From Dasyornis broadbenti (taxonomy: Eukaryota; Chordata; Aves; Passeriformes; Dasyornithidae), in the NCBI GenBank assembly GCA_013397935.1, contig VZRN01001859.1, positions 372,001 through 436,000 of the forward strand: a DNA stretch of 64,000 nt, written 5' to 3'. The first letter of the stretch is position 1. Each line of letters begins with the position of its first letter. The notes beneath the pieces were generated by a model. That model had not been told where the DNA came from. It searched no databases and saw only the letters and a list, made by a program, of their open reading frames with translations. This document shows, piece after piece, positions 52,284-64,000 of the stretch. The position numbers and the translations under genes are program-made.

Positions 52284-53796
52284 AGGTTTCACCATCTCCA
52301 GCTAGACAGTAAAAGCAGGTTCAGTGATAAGGTCATAGCTTCTGCCCTGTCCTGCTCTAGCTGACAGAGCAGCAATAGAAAAAGTAACCATGTCTGTGCT
52401 GGATTAATAGGAAGACTGACCATGTTAAAAATATGAGCTCAAGTGAGAGAAGAAAAATAGTTTTGATAGTTTGATAAAATAAAACTATTCTACTTTTTAT
52501 TTCTTTTATTGGTCTTCCTTTTGACTGAACTCCTGTCAAGAAAGTGCTGTGAGCACTCTGAACAAAAGCTCTTTCTTGAAAAATGCTCATCAAACTTTTT
52601 TTTTTTTTTAAATATGATATCTCCAAAGAATAAAAGAAACAGTTTAAGTGATACAATAGCAGTCTGGCAGTGTAAAGTTCATCATTCCCAAACAAGCTCT
52701 GAGCTGTTGCTCTTTAGCTTTGATGTCACATTTCTGCTTCTTCATTACAAGGACCCTTTTCTATCACATGTGGATGTACTGAACAGTAGGGTGGTATAAA
52801 GATTTTCAAAATGGTTTTTACCAAGGGCTAGTGCTGCCTTTCATTTTTAAATCTCACATTGAAAGCTAGTTACAGACCACCTGCCTAGCCCAAGTAATCA
52901 GCAGCTTTTCTAAGGAACATTGTCTCCAGAGGAGTTCAATCTACATTGTTGTGAACTCCTTTTTACATTTACTCGTGTCTGGGGACATGTTTCTCAGCTC
53001 CTTACACAGAGATGCTCAAGAATTCCTAATAACAAATTCACTCTGCAAAGCTGTTCCCCTACCATGAAAAACACAGTAAAATTTTTGGGAGACTACCAGC
53101 ACCTAAGTAATTTTTTACTGTGAGGACTGTCAGAGTAATGATTAGAGCGTAGTTCAGCTATGTGAAAATAAAACTATGATTAAAGCAACTCTAAATACCT
53201 ATAGCAGTTCCTCTGTCCATGTAAAATAGGGCTGGTCTGAAAATCCCATTCAATTTGGATTAACTGCGTAGTATAGACTTACACTTAAGTCACAGCTTGC
53301 TTTTAACGTGCTAGCTTGCATATGGGTGGCAGGCCAGGCACAGTCTGACCACCTGGAACTTGGTATCATGTGCAAAATCTTTCCAAGAAGATTTAAATAC
53401 TTTGAAAAGCTGCCTCTGCTGAACACTGAATATGTCAACTAGATTGGAGCAAGAATGTTAATTATCTCTAAAGCTGAAACTGATAAACTTCCATATTACA
53501 CTTCCATATTACACTTCAACCACTGCAACTTCTGCAGAAAGTATCTTGAGCCAGTACTTGCACAGGTATAATTTTATAAGAGAAGTATATGTAAGCAATG
53601 TAAGATAATTAAATTTTAGCATAAGAAGTCACTGGACTCATCAGTATTTGCATATTTAGCAACATTCAAAAATCCATACTGTTGTAGAACCATTTTTGCA
53701 AACTGAGTGCTCCATCTAATACAATTCCTAAATCCCCATTTACATGAAAAAAAAAAAAAGAAAAGAGAAAGAAAGTACATGCAAGTACTTACTCAC

Positions 53797-53831
53797 ATGT
53801 ATTACTAAACAATTGGACTTCAGGTTTTTTT
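53797..53831 (-). other. Candidate small exon with strong splice sites
   Basis: Minus-strand acceptor (tttaatttgtgaatttacag) and donor AT|GTGAGTAAG flank 35 bases, open in two frames. Too short to judge coding potential; could be a decoy or a non-coding exon. Confidence 0.15.
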
Positions 53832-56800
53832 CTGTAAATTCACAAATTAAAGAAAAAACTCTGCATCTGCTATTGAAGCAGTTTGTTTTGGACCTGTGAC
53901 TTTGATAGCTTATTTCAGTGATTCTCAATCTCTAAACTATACATGCTTGCCATCAAACTTTTAATTCAAAACAATACAAAGGTGGTATTGTTCTGCAAAC
54001 CACTGAAGACCATTTGTTGCTACAGACCATCATTTGGGAACTGATGGTTTAGTCTCCTGAAAATAACTTTGTTGTACTAATGTAGTCTGCTGGGATATGG
54101 AATTGACGGCTTCGTTAATGGCTGTTGCCAGATGTTTAGTCTCTGTATTTTCATACATTTTGTTTTGGAGCTAATTACCTACAAGATAGTTTAGTTTTAC
54201 AAGACTGCTGACAACAAACAGAATAGAGTGCAAACGATGGTATGGCAAAAGCTACTGTGCTGATTGGAGCTTGAAACCAAGATTTTAGTGACTGGAGCAC
54301 CTGGACTCTTGGAGCATCAGCCAATAGCACCAACACAACTCATCAATTCAGAAGCACTCCAACTCAACAGAAACTACTCCTCAAAATTTGAATTTCCAGT
54401 GAAATTTATACTTTGTTCTAGAAAATAATTATTGTAGGTATAGATAATTATTGAGCAAGAAGGAGGAAGTGAACTTTTAGTTGGTAGTGTATTCTGCAAT
54501 TTGAAAACTAAGTTTATGTAAAGAGAAGAAGAAAATTAACTCTCTTATTTATTGCCTGACCAGATAAAATGAAAAGTATAGATAGTCGCACCTTTGATGT
54601 GCAACTTATTCTTGTATTTGTTTCACGCTTTAAAAGGTTTCAAAATAAAGGACTACACATTAATTTCTTTCATCTTTATTATTTATTTTCTTAAGCTGCT
54701 AAAGCTGTGCTTTATTTATTACAAGTCATCCATACATAATTCTCTGTAGTTTAGAAAACTGCATCTAACATTTTCACCCCAACTTTATAAATTGCATTGA
54801 TTTATTTCTGTCTCTGAGGCCTACGACCATTTATTACAACAACAAAACATCCTCCATTTCTGGTGATCAAGGAACAAAGTCTACTCATTTACTGTGTAGT
54901 GAGAATTGACAGATGGCCAAATGGGGTGATAGATTTGATTTTAATGTGTCTTAAGAGAGTAAATGAACCAAAGGCAATCTTCATCTCATGTGAAAAGTTG
55001 GATTTTTGTGAGGCTTTTCTGCAACAGTGAGGTGCAATTCTCACAGCACTTCATTGATTTTCCAATCAACCATGACCACTCAGATGGCAAAAAGCAGGGT
55101 CAAAGAATTTTTATAAAGAGTTTTTTAAAATTGTTTTTCTAGAACTGTGCAAACAAGACTCAGTGTACATAACACAAAATACTTTTCAGTGTTTTGTGGT
55201 GGTTTTTTTTTCCTCCTGAAAAATCTTTGCAAGTTTCACAGGTTATACATTTTTAATTTTGCATCAAATGAAAAGATTTTGTCAAGAGAATCATCTGCAT
55301 CACAAAGATAACGAGAATAAAATTTCCTCATATCTCTTCACCTGTTATTTTTGCATATATCATTGATAACAAAGTACCTTTCACTTCTTGCTTTAAACTT
55401 TGAGTAGGGATAGATCCCCTATTTCAGAACATGAAATAATACACGGAGCAATGCAAAATGCAGTAGATCACAAGTGTTTGTCACTATGTTCAAACAGCAA
55501 TATATTTGTAAGTCCTTACGCATCATTAGGGACACAAAAAGTAATTGTACAGTGTGTGTCAAATAGAGTTAGTGTGTTAGTTAGACCTCAGTGTGCTTGG
55601 GTTCTGGTGAAGAATCTCTAAGGCATGCTTGAAAGCTGTCGTATGTGGGAGCATAAACACTTCCAAACACAGGCAGCAATATCTCAGAACCAGTGTATAT
55701 AACAGTATTTTAAGATTTGAGTGTTTACCAGAAGTGAAAATAATTACAAACTGCTCTTGAGCTAATTGTTCTTTATGCAACATTGCTGCAGGTTCCGTGA
55801 AATATGGATGGTGCTCTAGAAGTGGCACTACATTTCAGTCAGGTGACATATCCCATGGTACATATTCAGGTGGATTGGGCCACCTGAAATGGGGAATCAT
55901 GAGCACATGGGCATTTGCCTGAAAACTGAAAGCTTCTCTCTTTTCAGTTTTGTACACAAAGCACTTCACAGTACCTTCACATCATGCCTCATACAGTGGG
56001 TCATACACTTTCACTGCTTATTTAGTAATGTTTAGTATTTTACTTGTGTTTGGCATAATCCAGTATTTTGTCATAGCTTGAGCAGCTAAGATTAAATCCT
56101 CCCTTTCTGAGACAGAAATTATGATCCTTTTACTAGCTGGAAAGGCAGGCAAACTACTTTTTTCTTGGTCTGTGGAAAGAATTTAGACATTTTCTCATGT
56201 TTCATATATGAAAAACTTGGGTTTTTTTCAAAATTGCTTCACATTTCAAAATTAAAGGTTGAAATTTGGACTTTGGAGATTAGAATTGATATCCAGAAAT
56301 AATTTTTCAGTAATTATTCATCTACAAATGGGATTAAGATTCTTAAAGAACAGTTCATAGCCTTTTCTAATTATCAGTCAAAAGACCAGAGCTATCAAAC
56401 TACTATTGCTGAATTAAAATTGCTGCACATTTTGTCATCTGATCCTCATTTTCCTTTCCACCCTTATATAGAAATATTAATTTTAATTCCTCTGAATTTT
56501 TAAAGGAAATTATGCATGCAAAAATAAAATTCTCTTTGCATTGAACTCTTTAGAAACATAAACTTCAGAAGAGTTTTGGATCATGTTCTAAGTGGTTCCA
56601 GTGAGAGATCGAAAGAAAGCATGAAAAGTTTGAGATGAAATTCCTAAATAATTTATTATCATTGAAAATAACAGAAGGAAGTCTGTCTTTTCCTTAAATA
56701 CAGTTTCACTACTGTACTATACTGAAGAAGTTGTAGGAGGTTCAAGCCTTCAAGGATCACACAGCAACTCCTCCTGCCCTGGCTGTGCCTGTTTTACTGC

Positions 56801-59800
56801 TGATGAATCAGAACAAGCTGCCCTTTAAAAGGAAAAATTGGATAAGACTGGGTAAATTAGATGAAATAATAATGGTTAACTAAGTGTGCTGGACCATGAG
56901 AAAAAATACTTAGGACTGGATTTAGCTGACCAAACCAAGACATAATTATAGACATGGACAGTATAGATAACTCCAGACATTGCAGACTCTTTTTGTCAAC
57001 AAAATAGGCTCCTCTACTGAGCAACCTGTTTCATCTTCAACTCAGTGTTCTGTATAGATGAAAGTAACCATGCCCTAAACTATCTTGTCTCTGTCTCTCA
57101 CCTATGAAGATATTCTGGGTTCATGAGTTTCCATGTGGCACTTGTGGGTTGCCAAGATGGAAAACTAGTCAAACTCAGTGGGCACCTCTGGATTATGGCA
57201 CTTTGGGTAATTAATTGCACTTACTACATCTGTCTAAAGTCAGCTTTGCTTAGATTGTGAATTTTTATGGTACTGGTCAAGTCTTACTGTGTTCTACACA
57301 CATCAAAAGGCAGAAGTTTAGAGTAGACAACTTATGAAATATCAGTATTTTTGCTATGTCTACTTAGTTACGTCCAATTTATCTTCCAGTTTAAAGACCA
57401 TGCTGTAACCATGATCATAATGGTTAGAATGTTATTATAATTTTGTGAGATTGCCTTGGAGAAGGGATGATGCTGCATCTTTAAGAAAATATCTTTATTC
57501 TCTTCAGCTTCTATCCACGATCATGATAGTTTTCTTGAAGAACTCTTACTTATTACGGGCATGAAAACATGTACTAGGTTTTTGGTTAAATTATGCAGTT
57601 CTCTTTGTCTGCTTCTTGAAAAATTTCTAGACTCTACCCATTCTCGAGGCACTGCCACAAAGAAGACAAGATGCTATTTTGTTCTGTAGTGTACTTTATA
57701 GTTACCTGCTTGTGCCTTTCAGTTTGTCTTGGAGCAAAGTTTTGTTATTCACTTGGCAGAATTCACATATTGTTTGGAACAATGCACACTAATGCTATGA
57801 CATTCAGACTAAGCAAATGGCAATAATTTTCAACCTCACTAGTTATTTGGATATATCCAATTATTTGCATGGGCAAATGTGTCCCTGTGTACGTGTAATA
57901 GTGACTAATAATCCCTATACTCTTATTGACCCATCATACACACTCTGATTGAACTCAATAGGAAATGTTCATGCAGAATAATTGTGAAATCAGACTAAGC
58001 ATATAATTAAAAAATAATCTGTAAAAATTAGAAATGTAACTACAGAAACAGACGCACAAGTTGTATTTCCTGAAATAACTGTGCTGTTGAAAGGAAGAAA
58101 AGTTTTGGTTCTGGGTCATTCATTTTGAAAATTCTCGTATGTGTTCATCTTCCTTAGTTGCTTCCTTCTCTCTGTTGCTGCTTAATGCCCTGTACATAAA
58201 AATAATTTTCAGATCATAGTCTAAGCAATACTGTTCTTCCTAAGAAGATAGTTTATGTCCCAATGCATTTTTATCTCAGATAAATTTTCCCCAAATGTTT
58301 TGGAGGCATCGACATGGTTGCTGTTAATGTTTATTTACCCAACAATAACCTCTACAAATCTTTAAAAGCTGAGTGTTACCAGTATGTAATTTCTTAATTT
58401 TTATTTAATCATCCTGATAAAATATCTAGCCCACAGAAGCTCTAATAAATCAGTTATTAGCCACAGTAAATACCGGCTTAAAAGGAAACATCCTGATAAC
58501 AAATGGAAAAAACCCCACCATACTAATAAACTGTAAAAGCCCCACATTATTCTTATTTTATAAAAAGGGAAAGGAAAAAAGAAGGAGCAGCCTCATGGAT
58601 CTGTGATGCCCATGTTTTGCATCATATGGTTCTCTTGGTACAGGTTTAAAGAGAGATGACCTTGCAAGGGGGGAACTAAACCAGTCTTACAAACTCACTT
58701 TGAAATGGTGGGATGCTACCATCCCTCTGGTGGTGGATGACAGCCTATACTTTCATACAAAAGATTTTGGTCTCACTTGACCCACATCTTCACCAAACCT
58801 GTTTGACTTCAATGACAAAAGCTATTGAAGAGTTTGCTGCTGCCAGTGCTGAAGGAATTTGATGAGCCTTACTTAGAGAAGTGAAGATTCAAGAGAGGAT
58901 AATAGGCCTCAAATGACAATGAGATAACTTTATGAACAAAGGAAAGAAGTTACTCAAATAAGAGCTAATGGACTGGCAGTAGGAAAGAAAACTATTGAAG
59001 AGGAATTGAGAACATGTTCTGATGATAAATTGATAAGAGAACCACATTAAAATATTGGACTAATTTTTATACCTTTGTATGAAAGGTGATGTTATATATT
59101 TCTTCACCTGAAAGCATGAGAAAAATTAAAGTTAGTATAGGTTTAGGTCATAAACCGGCTTTCTGTATACTTCTTTCATTCGCAGTCTCAAGTTTCCTGG
59201 AATACATAAACATATCTAAAAGGAAACAGGATGTGTTTCGTAGCTAAATCAAATTAAAAGCATCTGAAAAATAGAGGAATGTATCAGGAACAGATCAGCT
59301 TATATTCTAATCTCTCCCAGAAACACAAGCATATGATACACTATGCATAAATTTGTAATACGACAATGTTAAGTTTGCATGTTATTTACACAATATAACT
59401 ACTCCGTTGGAAACATTAGGATTTCTCATGTATGTAAGTACTTGCATCATTTAAAAAATGTGTATTATTTACCCAATAGACCATAAAGGCTCCATGCAGA
59501 GCAGTTATAGAGATCTAGGACATAATAATGTCTTGGATAAATCTAGTTTGGAGTCATCTGAGTGCATTAGATGATTAAAAAAATATTTACACATGCGCAT
59601 TGGTTTGGTTTTTAAACAGTAATAGGGGAACCATTTTCCTTACTCTTAAGAGCTACCTCAAAACAACAGAACAGACTGTGCTAAATTATCCCACCACATG
59701 CTTATGGGAGGTCTGCATTTAGTGAGGAGAAAATGTTATTCTTGATTTACTCTGTAGACTTACACCCCAACAATTAAAGACCGTTTTGAGTCATAAAGAC

Positions 59801-60091
59801 AAAAAGCCTCCAGAACTACCATCTTTCTTTTGGCCCCTGCTATTGCTCACCAGCCTTAAGTATGAATTTCTGCAGAGTATGCAGTGAGTGTTGAAGACTT
59901 GATGATTCATTAGGTACTGCTCGAAAGGTTCCTTGAGATGCAGGGCTATCTGTGCTTCACTCTCTTGGGGTGAAAAGTTCCTGCAGAAGACTGTTAAGAG
60001 AGCTGACTTAATATATTTCAGCTGTTAAATATTCACACCAAACTACTCTCTGAAAATTAAAAGAAGTAGGAATTGTCTGCAGAGTCTGGTA
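53832..60091. other. No recognisable gene
   Basis: A long AT-rich stretch, with almost no open frame over 60 codons between 55.8 and 60.9 kb. No repeats of a named family were recognised. It looks like gene-desert or deep-intron sequence. Confidence 0.55.
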
Positions 60092-60124
60092 AATAATATT
60101 TTAAAATAAATTTTAAATATTATT
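60092..60124. repeat. AT-only inverted repeat
   Basis: AATAATATTT and AAATATTATT are exact reverse complements around a 13-base AT-only spacer. It stands 11 bp before the GC-containing hairpin at 60136-60163. Confidence 0.65.
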
Positions 60125-60135
60125 TTTAAATAAAA

Positions 60136-60163
60136 TTTTCTGGCACAGTTAAGTGCCAGAAAA
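60136..60163. repeat. Perfect 11-bp hairpin
   Basis: TTTTCTGGCAC, loop AGTTAA, GTGCCAGAAAA: exact arms, with a further near match of two bases on each side if one A is bulged. The GC core (CTGGCAC) in an AT-rich area makes it stand out. Confidence 0.8.
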
Positions 60164-60341
60164 ATTGCAGTTAACTCACTTTTCAGCAAAGATGAAGAAT
60201 GAAATGTGAGAAGAAACTAAGTCCAAATATGAAAATAGAAAACAAGATTAATTTTCTCTATTCTGATTAAGGTGACTGAGGTACAGAAAAGCTCACCAGT
60301 AACTGTATCCAATGCATGTTATCATAAATGCAAAAAATTAC

Positions 60342-60448
60342 CGAATGCCTTCTATTCTCACAAACTGATGTCTTCCATCTAGTTCCCATATGATGAATTC
60401 ATACGATGACTTCATATTGGTTTTGGTGGGAGTTTTTAAGGCCTTATG
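60342..60448 (-). CDS. Candidate coding exon, unidentified
   Basis: The minus-strand frame is open for 35 codons and reads through MKSSYEFIIWELDGRHQF then VRIEGIR, one of the most protein-like peptides in the window (balanced charges, no simple sequence). The donor CG|GTAATT is moderate; the acceptor ccttaatag is poor. It might instead be a first coding exon starting at the ATG of MKSS, giving 23 codons plus two bases before the donor. Family not recognised; no phase-compatible neighbour was established. Confidence 0.27.
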
Positions 60449-63121
60449 CTATTAAGGTGTGATGTTCAGACAAATATTTCCTTTAATATTCTGTTAGCTG
60501 TTACCACAAAAATGTGCTTAGTTGCCACTGTAAAATAACAGTGTTGGCATCACAGTGATGTGAGAGCAGTTTACCACTTTCACAGTAAGAAAGAATCAGA
60601 GCATTTTTATTAGAACACAGCTGAGATATGACTACCTTTTTTGGTAATCTCTGTCACTGCACATGCAGGTCTACATTCACAAAATGAATAATGATAGTTG
60701 TCCAGTGTTAGAAAGATCTTCTCAGTAAATCAGAACAGACCCCATTGTGCATCTTAAAAAACCCCCACAATAAAACCACAAAAAACCAGGAAAACATCAG
60801 AAGCACAGTATTTTGGCAGCATAGTCAGAGAAATGTGAGATTGGCCCTTAAGGGAATTCTTATTCTCAAGTGGATGTAAATGTATTCATCAATGCAAAGA
60901 AATGCATAGTGCGTTATATACACAATACATTAATAAATAGCCATGCATTAAAAAATAATGAGATTTTCTACAAAACAACATCCTGTGGTGTTTAGGGTCA
61001 TAAAAAAGACAGTAAAAGAAGGTGGGGGGGAAGATTATGTGGAAAATCTGATTAAAATACAGAAACCTCATCCTATATATAAGATAAAATAAATATTTTA
61101 TTGGCTAACTGTAAACAAAAGAACAAGTGTGGTAAAATGTAATTAAAATTGTAAAAGTGTGGGGAGTGATTTATTTTACCACAGTGATATTAATATTAGA
61201 AATAATATGTAAATAGATAACAAGGTTCTGCTGCAGAAACAGTGGAAAATGGCTGTTCATTTTCTATAATGAGCTTTCATCTTTTTGATTTTCCCTTTAA
61301 GTACTTCCAGTGATTTATTAATAATGATTCTCTTAGCTGTTGGAAAGCTCTAGCAAAGCTTCAAATTCTGGTACAACCTAACAGATATTACTTACAGTTT
61401 TTACGATTTTTTTAAGCCTGGTCAATATTTTTAACAGAGCATATTTTGGCAGAAAAATAGATTGTTTCACACTTCTGGCTTGTCATGTAAAGATCACGAG
61501 GCTTCTGTGTGGTTTGTGAGCCACAGGCCATGGGATCAGAAGACAGAGAGGTGCTCTGGCTCAGCAGCAGCTGGCACTCCACAGGCACAACAACGGCTCT
61601 TAACGTGCGAAGCATGCTGCCACCACAGGCATGGCTCTTCTCCTTTCATTTCAGCATACTTAGGCCTATCAAACAATTTCCTAGTGAAGAATACTCTCCA
61701 TGTAGCCTATACCTTTGAAACACGTGCTACTATTAGCGAGAGCAAGCTCTGGTTTTGCATCTGGGCTGGCATTGTCACCGCTACAAAGTACCCCAGGCCT
61801 TTCTAACGGCTAACGACAAGCTGGCTTAATGAGTTAGAGAATATGATAGGGAATTGTGGATCATGGTAAAATAATCGCGTTTCTGCCAGCCCAAATGTTA
61901 GGCCCACTTATCCATGTCTTCACGGTTACATAAAGCTGCAGAAATTCAGCACTTGACTCCTGGTTTTCAAGACGGTGCAATGTAGATCCAGAAGGTGGGA
62001 TTTGACTGCAACCAACGAGTGTTATCTGTTAATTTAGACATTACAGTTATACAAATAATGGAAAGGATTCATAATTCCTATGACTGTGCACATTAGATTT
62101 CAGTTAAAAACGTATCACAAATAAAGCCTTAAGTATAGAAAGGCAATTTCAATATAGCCACCACTGCTGATAACACAGGCAATTTAATAGATCAAATTCC
62201 TTCTTCTTCCAATAACTTCTTATCCTTTCTGCTCCAACTCATTTTCAAACACCCAAGGGAAAAAAAGACTACACAGCATGACCTAGAAGGCTACAAAACT
62301 GGCTATTTTAGAACAAAGTAAGGTGAGATGAACAGTACTTTTTCTATGAAAATGTATTTTCATTGAAATCAAAGTACTGGAAGGGAAAAATGTCAATGGG
62401 AAACTGCTGAACTAGATAAGTTTTCTCATTTCATTATAATTCTTTAACACTACTGAAATAAAATAATTCAACATGGCAAATATGCATTCTCTTGATTCAT
62501 GATTGAATTTTAAAAAGTTTTTTATTGCATAAAAGGGAATTTTTCTTCCAAATAATCTTATTTTGCTGTTCTAAATCTCTTTTTCCAGCTTCTCCTTCCT
62601 TATTTCAAAACACTAGTGAAATTTCTTCTCCACCTTCTTTCTGGATACCGTCTACAAGTTCATTGTATATTGATGCTACCTTCTCAACCCCCAAAGAAGC
62701 AGAATTACACATGGTAATTCTCCTACCGTTCTTAAGAAAGAATACAGAGTTTGACCCTCAGATTTCAACACATTTACTAGAAATCCTTGGAACCCAAAGG
62801 CAAAGAACTTTTCAAGTTTTATAAGGTTGTACATGAGGTCATTGGGTCACTAGTAGGTCACATGATGAGACCAGGACTGGACAGTCCTGATGTCCTAAAA
62901 ATGTATTCTGTTCAGGTTGGGTAAGAAAAGAGTGGAATATCAAATTCTTCATAATATGCTGATTACTAGAAGCCACTTTAACATTTTCTCTAAAAAACTG
63001 GAAACAGTTTAAGGGTTTAAATAATTTTACAGGCTTTCTAGCAGAATTTGGTTTTGGTACTTTTTTGGTACCATAAGTATAAAACATGGTAATTGCTTTG
63101 AAGTTTTAAAAATCAAGAAAA
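60449..63121. other. No recognisable gene
   Basis: AT-rich unique DNA, with a GC-richer patch at about 61500-61820. A minus-strand frame there (61412-61615) and plus-strand frames over the same bases have no splice support and no known domain. Confidence 0.5.
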
Positions 63122-63445
63122 AAAGGAAGGAAGGAAGGAAAAGGAAGGAAAAGGAAGGAAGGAAGGAAGGAAGGAAGGAAGGAAGGAAGGAAGGAAGGAA
63201 GAAAGNNNNNNNNNNNNNNNNNNNNNNNNNNNNNNNNNNNNNNNNNNNNNNNNNNNNNNNNNNNNNNNNNNNNNNNNNNNNNNNNNNNNNNNNNNNNNNN
63301 NNNNNNNNNNNNNNNNNNNNNNNNNNNNNNNNNNNNNNNNNNNNNNNNNNNNNNNNNNNNNNNNNNNNNNNNNNNNNNNNNNNNNNNNNNNNNNNNNNNN
63401 NNAGGAAGGAAGGAAGGAAGGGAGGAAGGGAGGGAGGAAAGGGGG
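63122..63445. repeat. GGAA tetranucleotide microsatellite containing an assembly gap
   Basis: GGAA/GAAA-type units run from 63122 to 63205, then 197 N (63206-63402), then more AGGA units with G-rich variants to 63445. The tract is purine-only on the plus strand. The true length is unknown because of the gap. The Leu-Pro-Ser-Phe frames on the minus strand across it are artefacts. Confidence 0.97.
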
Positions 63446-63912
63446 GCAAAAAGTAAAAAATTAATAATATACAAGATACAGAGCTTACATTTCTTTTTGT
63501 TAGGCCAAAGAAAGAAAATAAGTTTGTGCAAGAAATTTCCTATGACATTTTCTTCAAAGTAAGTAGTAGCAGATAAATATTTTTCAATGCTTACAATCCT
63601 ACTGAAGAAAATGCAGGGTATGTTTGTGAGTACCATGCTATAGTATGCATAAATGATCTAGGCGGTTTGCAAAAACATGATAGATTTTGTGCAAAATCTG
63701 TTATTATAAAATGTTTGTCACTACATATTTAGATGCTAAAAGCAGAAGACATTGGAATATTTTTCAGGAAAATAACATCTTGAAATAAGCACAATGCCCA
63801 GTAAAGTCTATTAGCTTGTTTCAGTTGTATCACCTTAGGTAGTGATCGACCAAATGATTACTACAATGAAAAACTCAGTGAAATCACTTTCTTCTGTGTG
63901 TTTTAATATTAT

Positions 63913-64000
63913 GACCCTGAGATTAGCTCAGCTGGTCAGAGCATGGTGCTAATAATATCAAATTCATGGGTTCAATCCCTGCACAGGCCATTCACCTTAG
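63913..64000 (+). mobile_element. tRNA-Ile(AAT)-derived SINE head, cut by the window end (TguSINE1-like)
   Basis: The sequence folds partly as tRNA-Ile. The D stem GCTC (63926-63929) pairs with GAGC (63939-63942). The anticodon loop is CTAATAA (63949-63955) with anticodon AAT, closed by TGGTG and TATCA with two G-T wobbles. The T loop TTCAATC is at 63971-63977, and the 3' acceptor ends in AGGCCA (63985-63990). The pol III A box TAGCTCAGCTGG (63924-63935) and B box GGTTCAATCC (63969-63978) match consensus. The 5' acceptor half does not pair with the 3' half, so it is not a functional tRNA. The sequence continues attcaccttag past the tRNA end, as I recall for TguSINE1, the songbird SINE with a tRNA-Ile head and a CR1 tail. 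The tail lies beyond the window, so a lone tRNA pseudogene is not excluded. Confidence 0.72.

Noticed and set aside
63027..63636. Leu-Pro-Ser-Phe-rich frames on the minus strand
   Set aside because: Artefacts of the GGAA microsatellite and the 197-N gap.
1..64000. Prokaryotic-type systems (operons, CRISPR arrays, phage or toxin modules) and viral genes
   Set aside because: None seen. The CR1 LINEs, splice-type signals, microsatellites and low coding density mark this as vertebrate nuclear DNA.

Overview
The window looks like AT-rich vertebrate nuclear DNA, very probably from a bird and most likely a songbird. It contains several copies of the avian CR1 LINE, recognisable by the 3' UTR strings and the ATTCTATGATTCTATG-type end. 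A tRNA-Ile(AAT)-derived sequence with intact A and B boxes lies at the right edge and resembles the songbird SINE TguSINE1. There are no operons, Shine-Dalgarno sites, CRISPR arrays or dense long ORFs. Assembly gaps (38, 56 and 197 N, plus one single N) all lie next to or inside homopolymers or simple repeats.

Layout: 0.37-0.67 kb is a CR1 reverse-transcriptase fragment on the minus strand. 2.4-3.5 kb is a weak coding-like stretch on the plus strand. 5-25 kb is mostly unique non-coding DNA with one CR1 3' end (19.4 kb), a GT microsatellite (13.55 kb) and three minus-strand candidate exons (5.3, 14.6 and 24.4 kb) whose splice phases agree. 25.4 kb has an ATATATCT microsatellite. 27-30.3 kb holds short coding-like fragments on the minus strand. 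32.9-33.6 kb looks like the 3' part of an ancient CR1. 36.4 kb is a poly-A tract with an N, and 37.34 kb has a perfect 34-bp tandem duplication. CR1 3' ends follow at 39.2, 47.8, 49.4 and 50.5 kb. The rest, to a GGAA microsatellite at 63.1-63.4 kb, is unique AT-rich sequence with a few perfect hairpins.

I could not identify any complete protein-coding gene. The candidate exons rest on paired splice consensus sites plus an open frame. In 64 kb read on both strands many such pairs arise by chance, so they carry low confidence and are offered as test targets. The best reading is a gene desert or very long introns. I did not find a convincing new biological system; the most solid notable elements are the tRNA-derived SINE at the edge and the layered CR1 copies of different ages.
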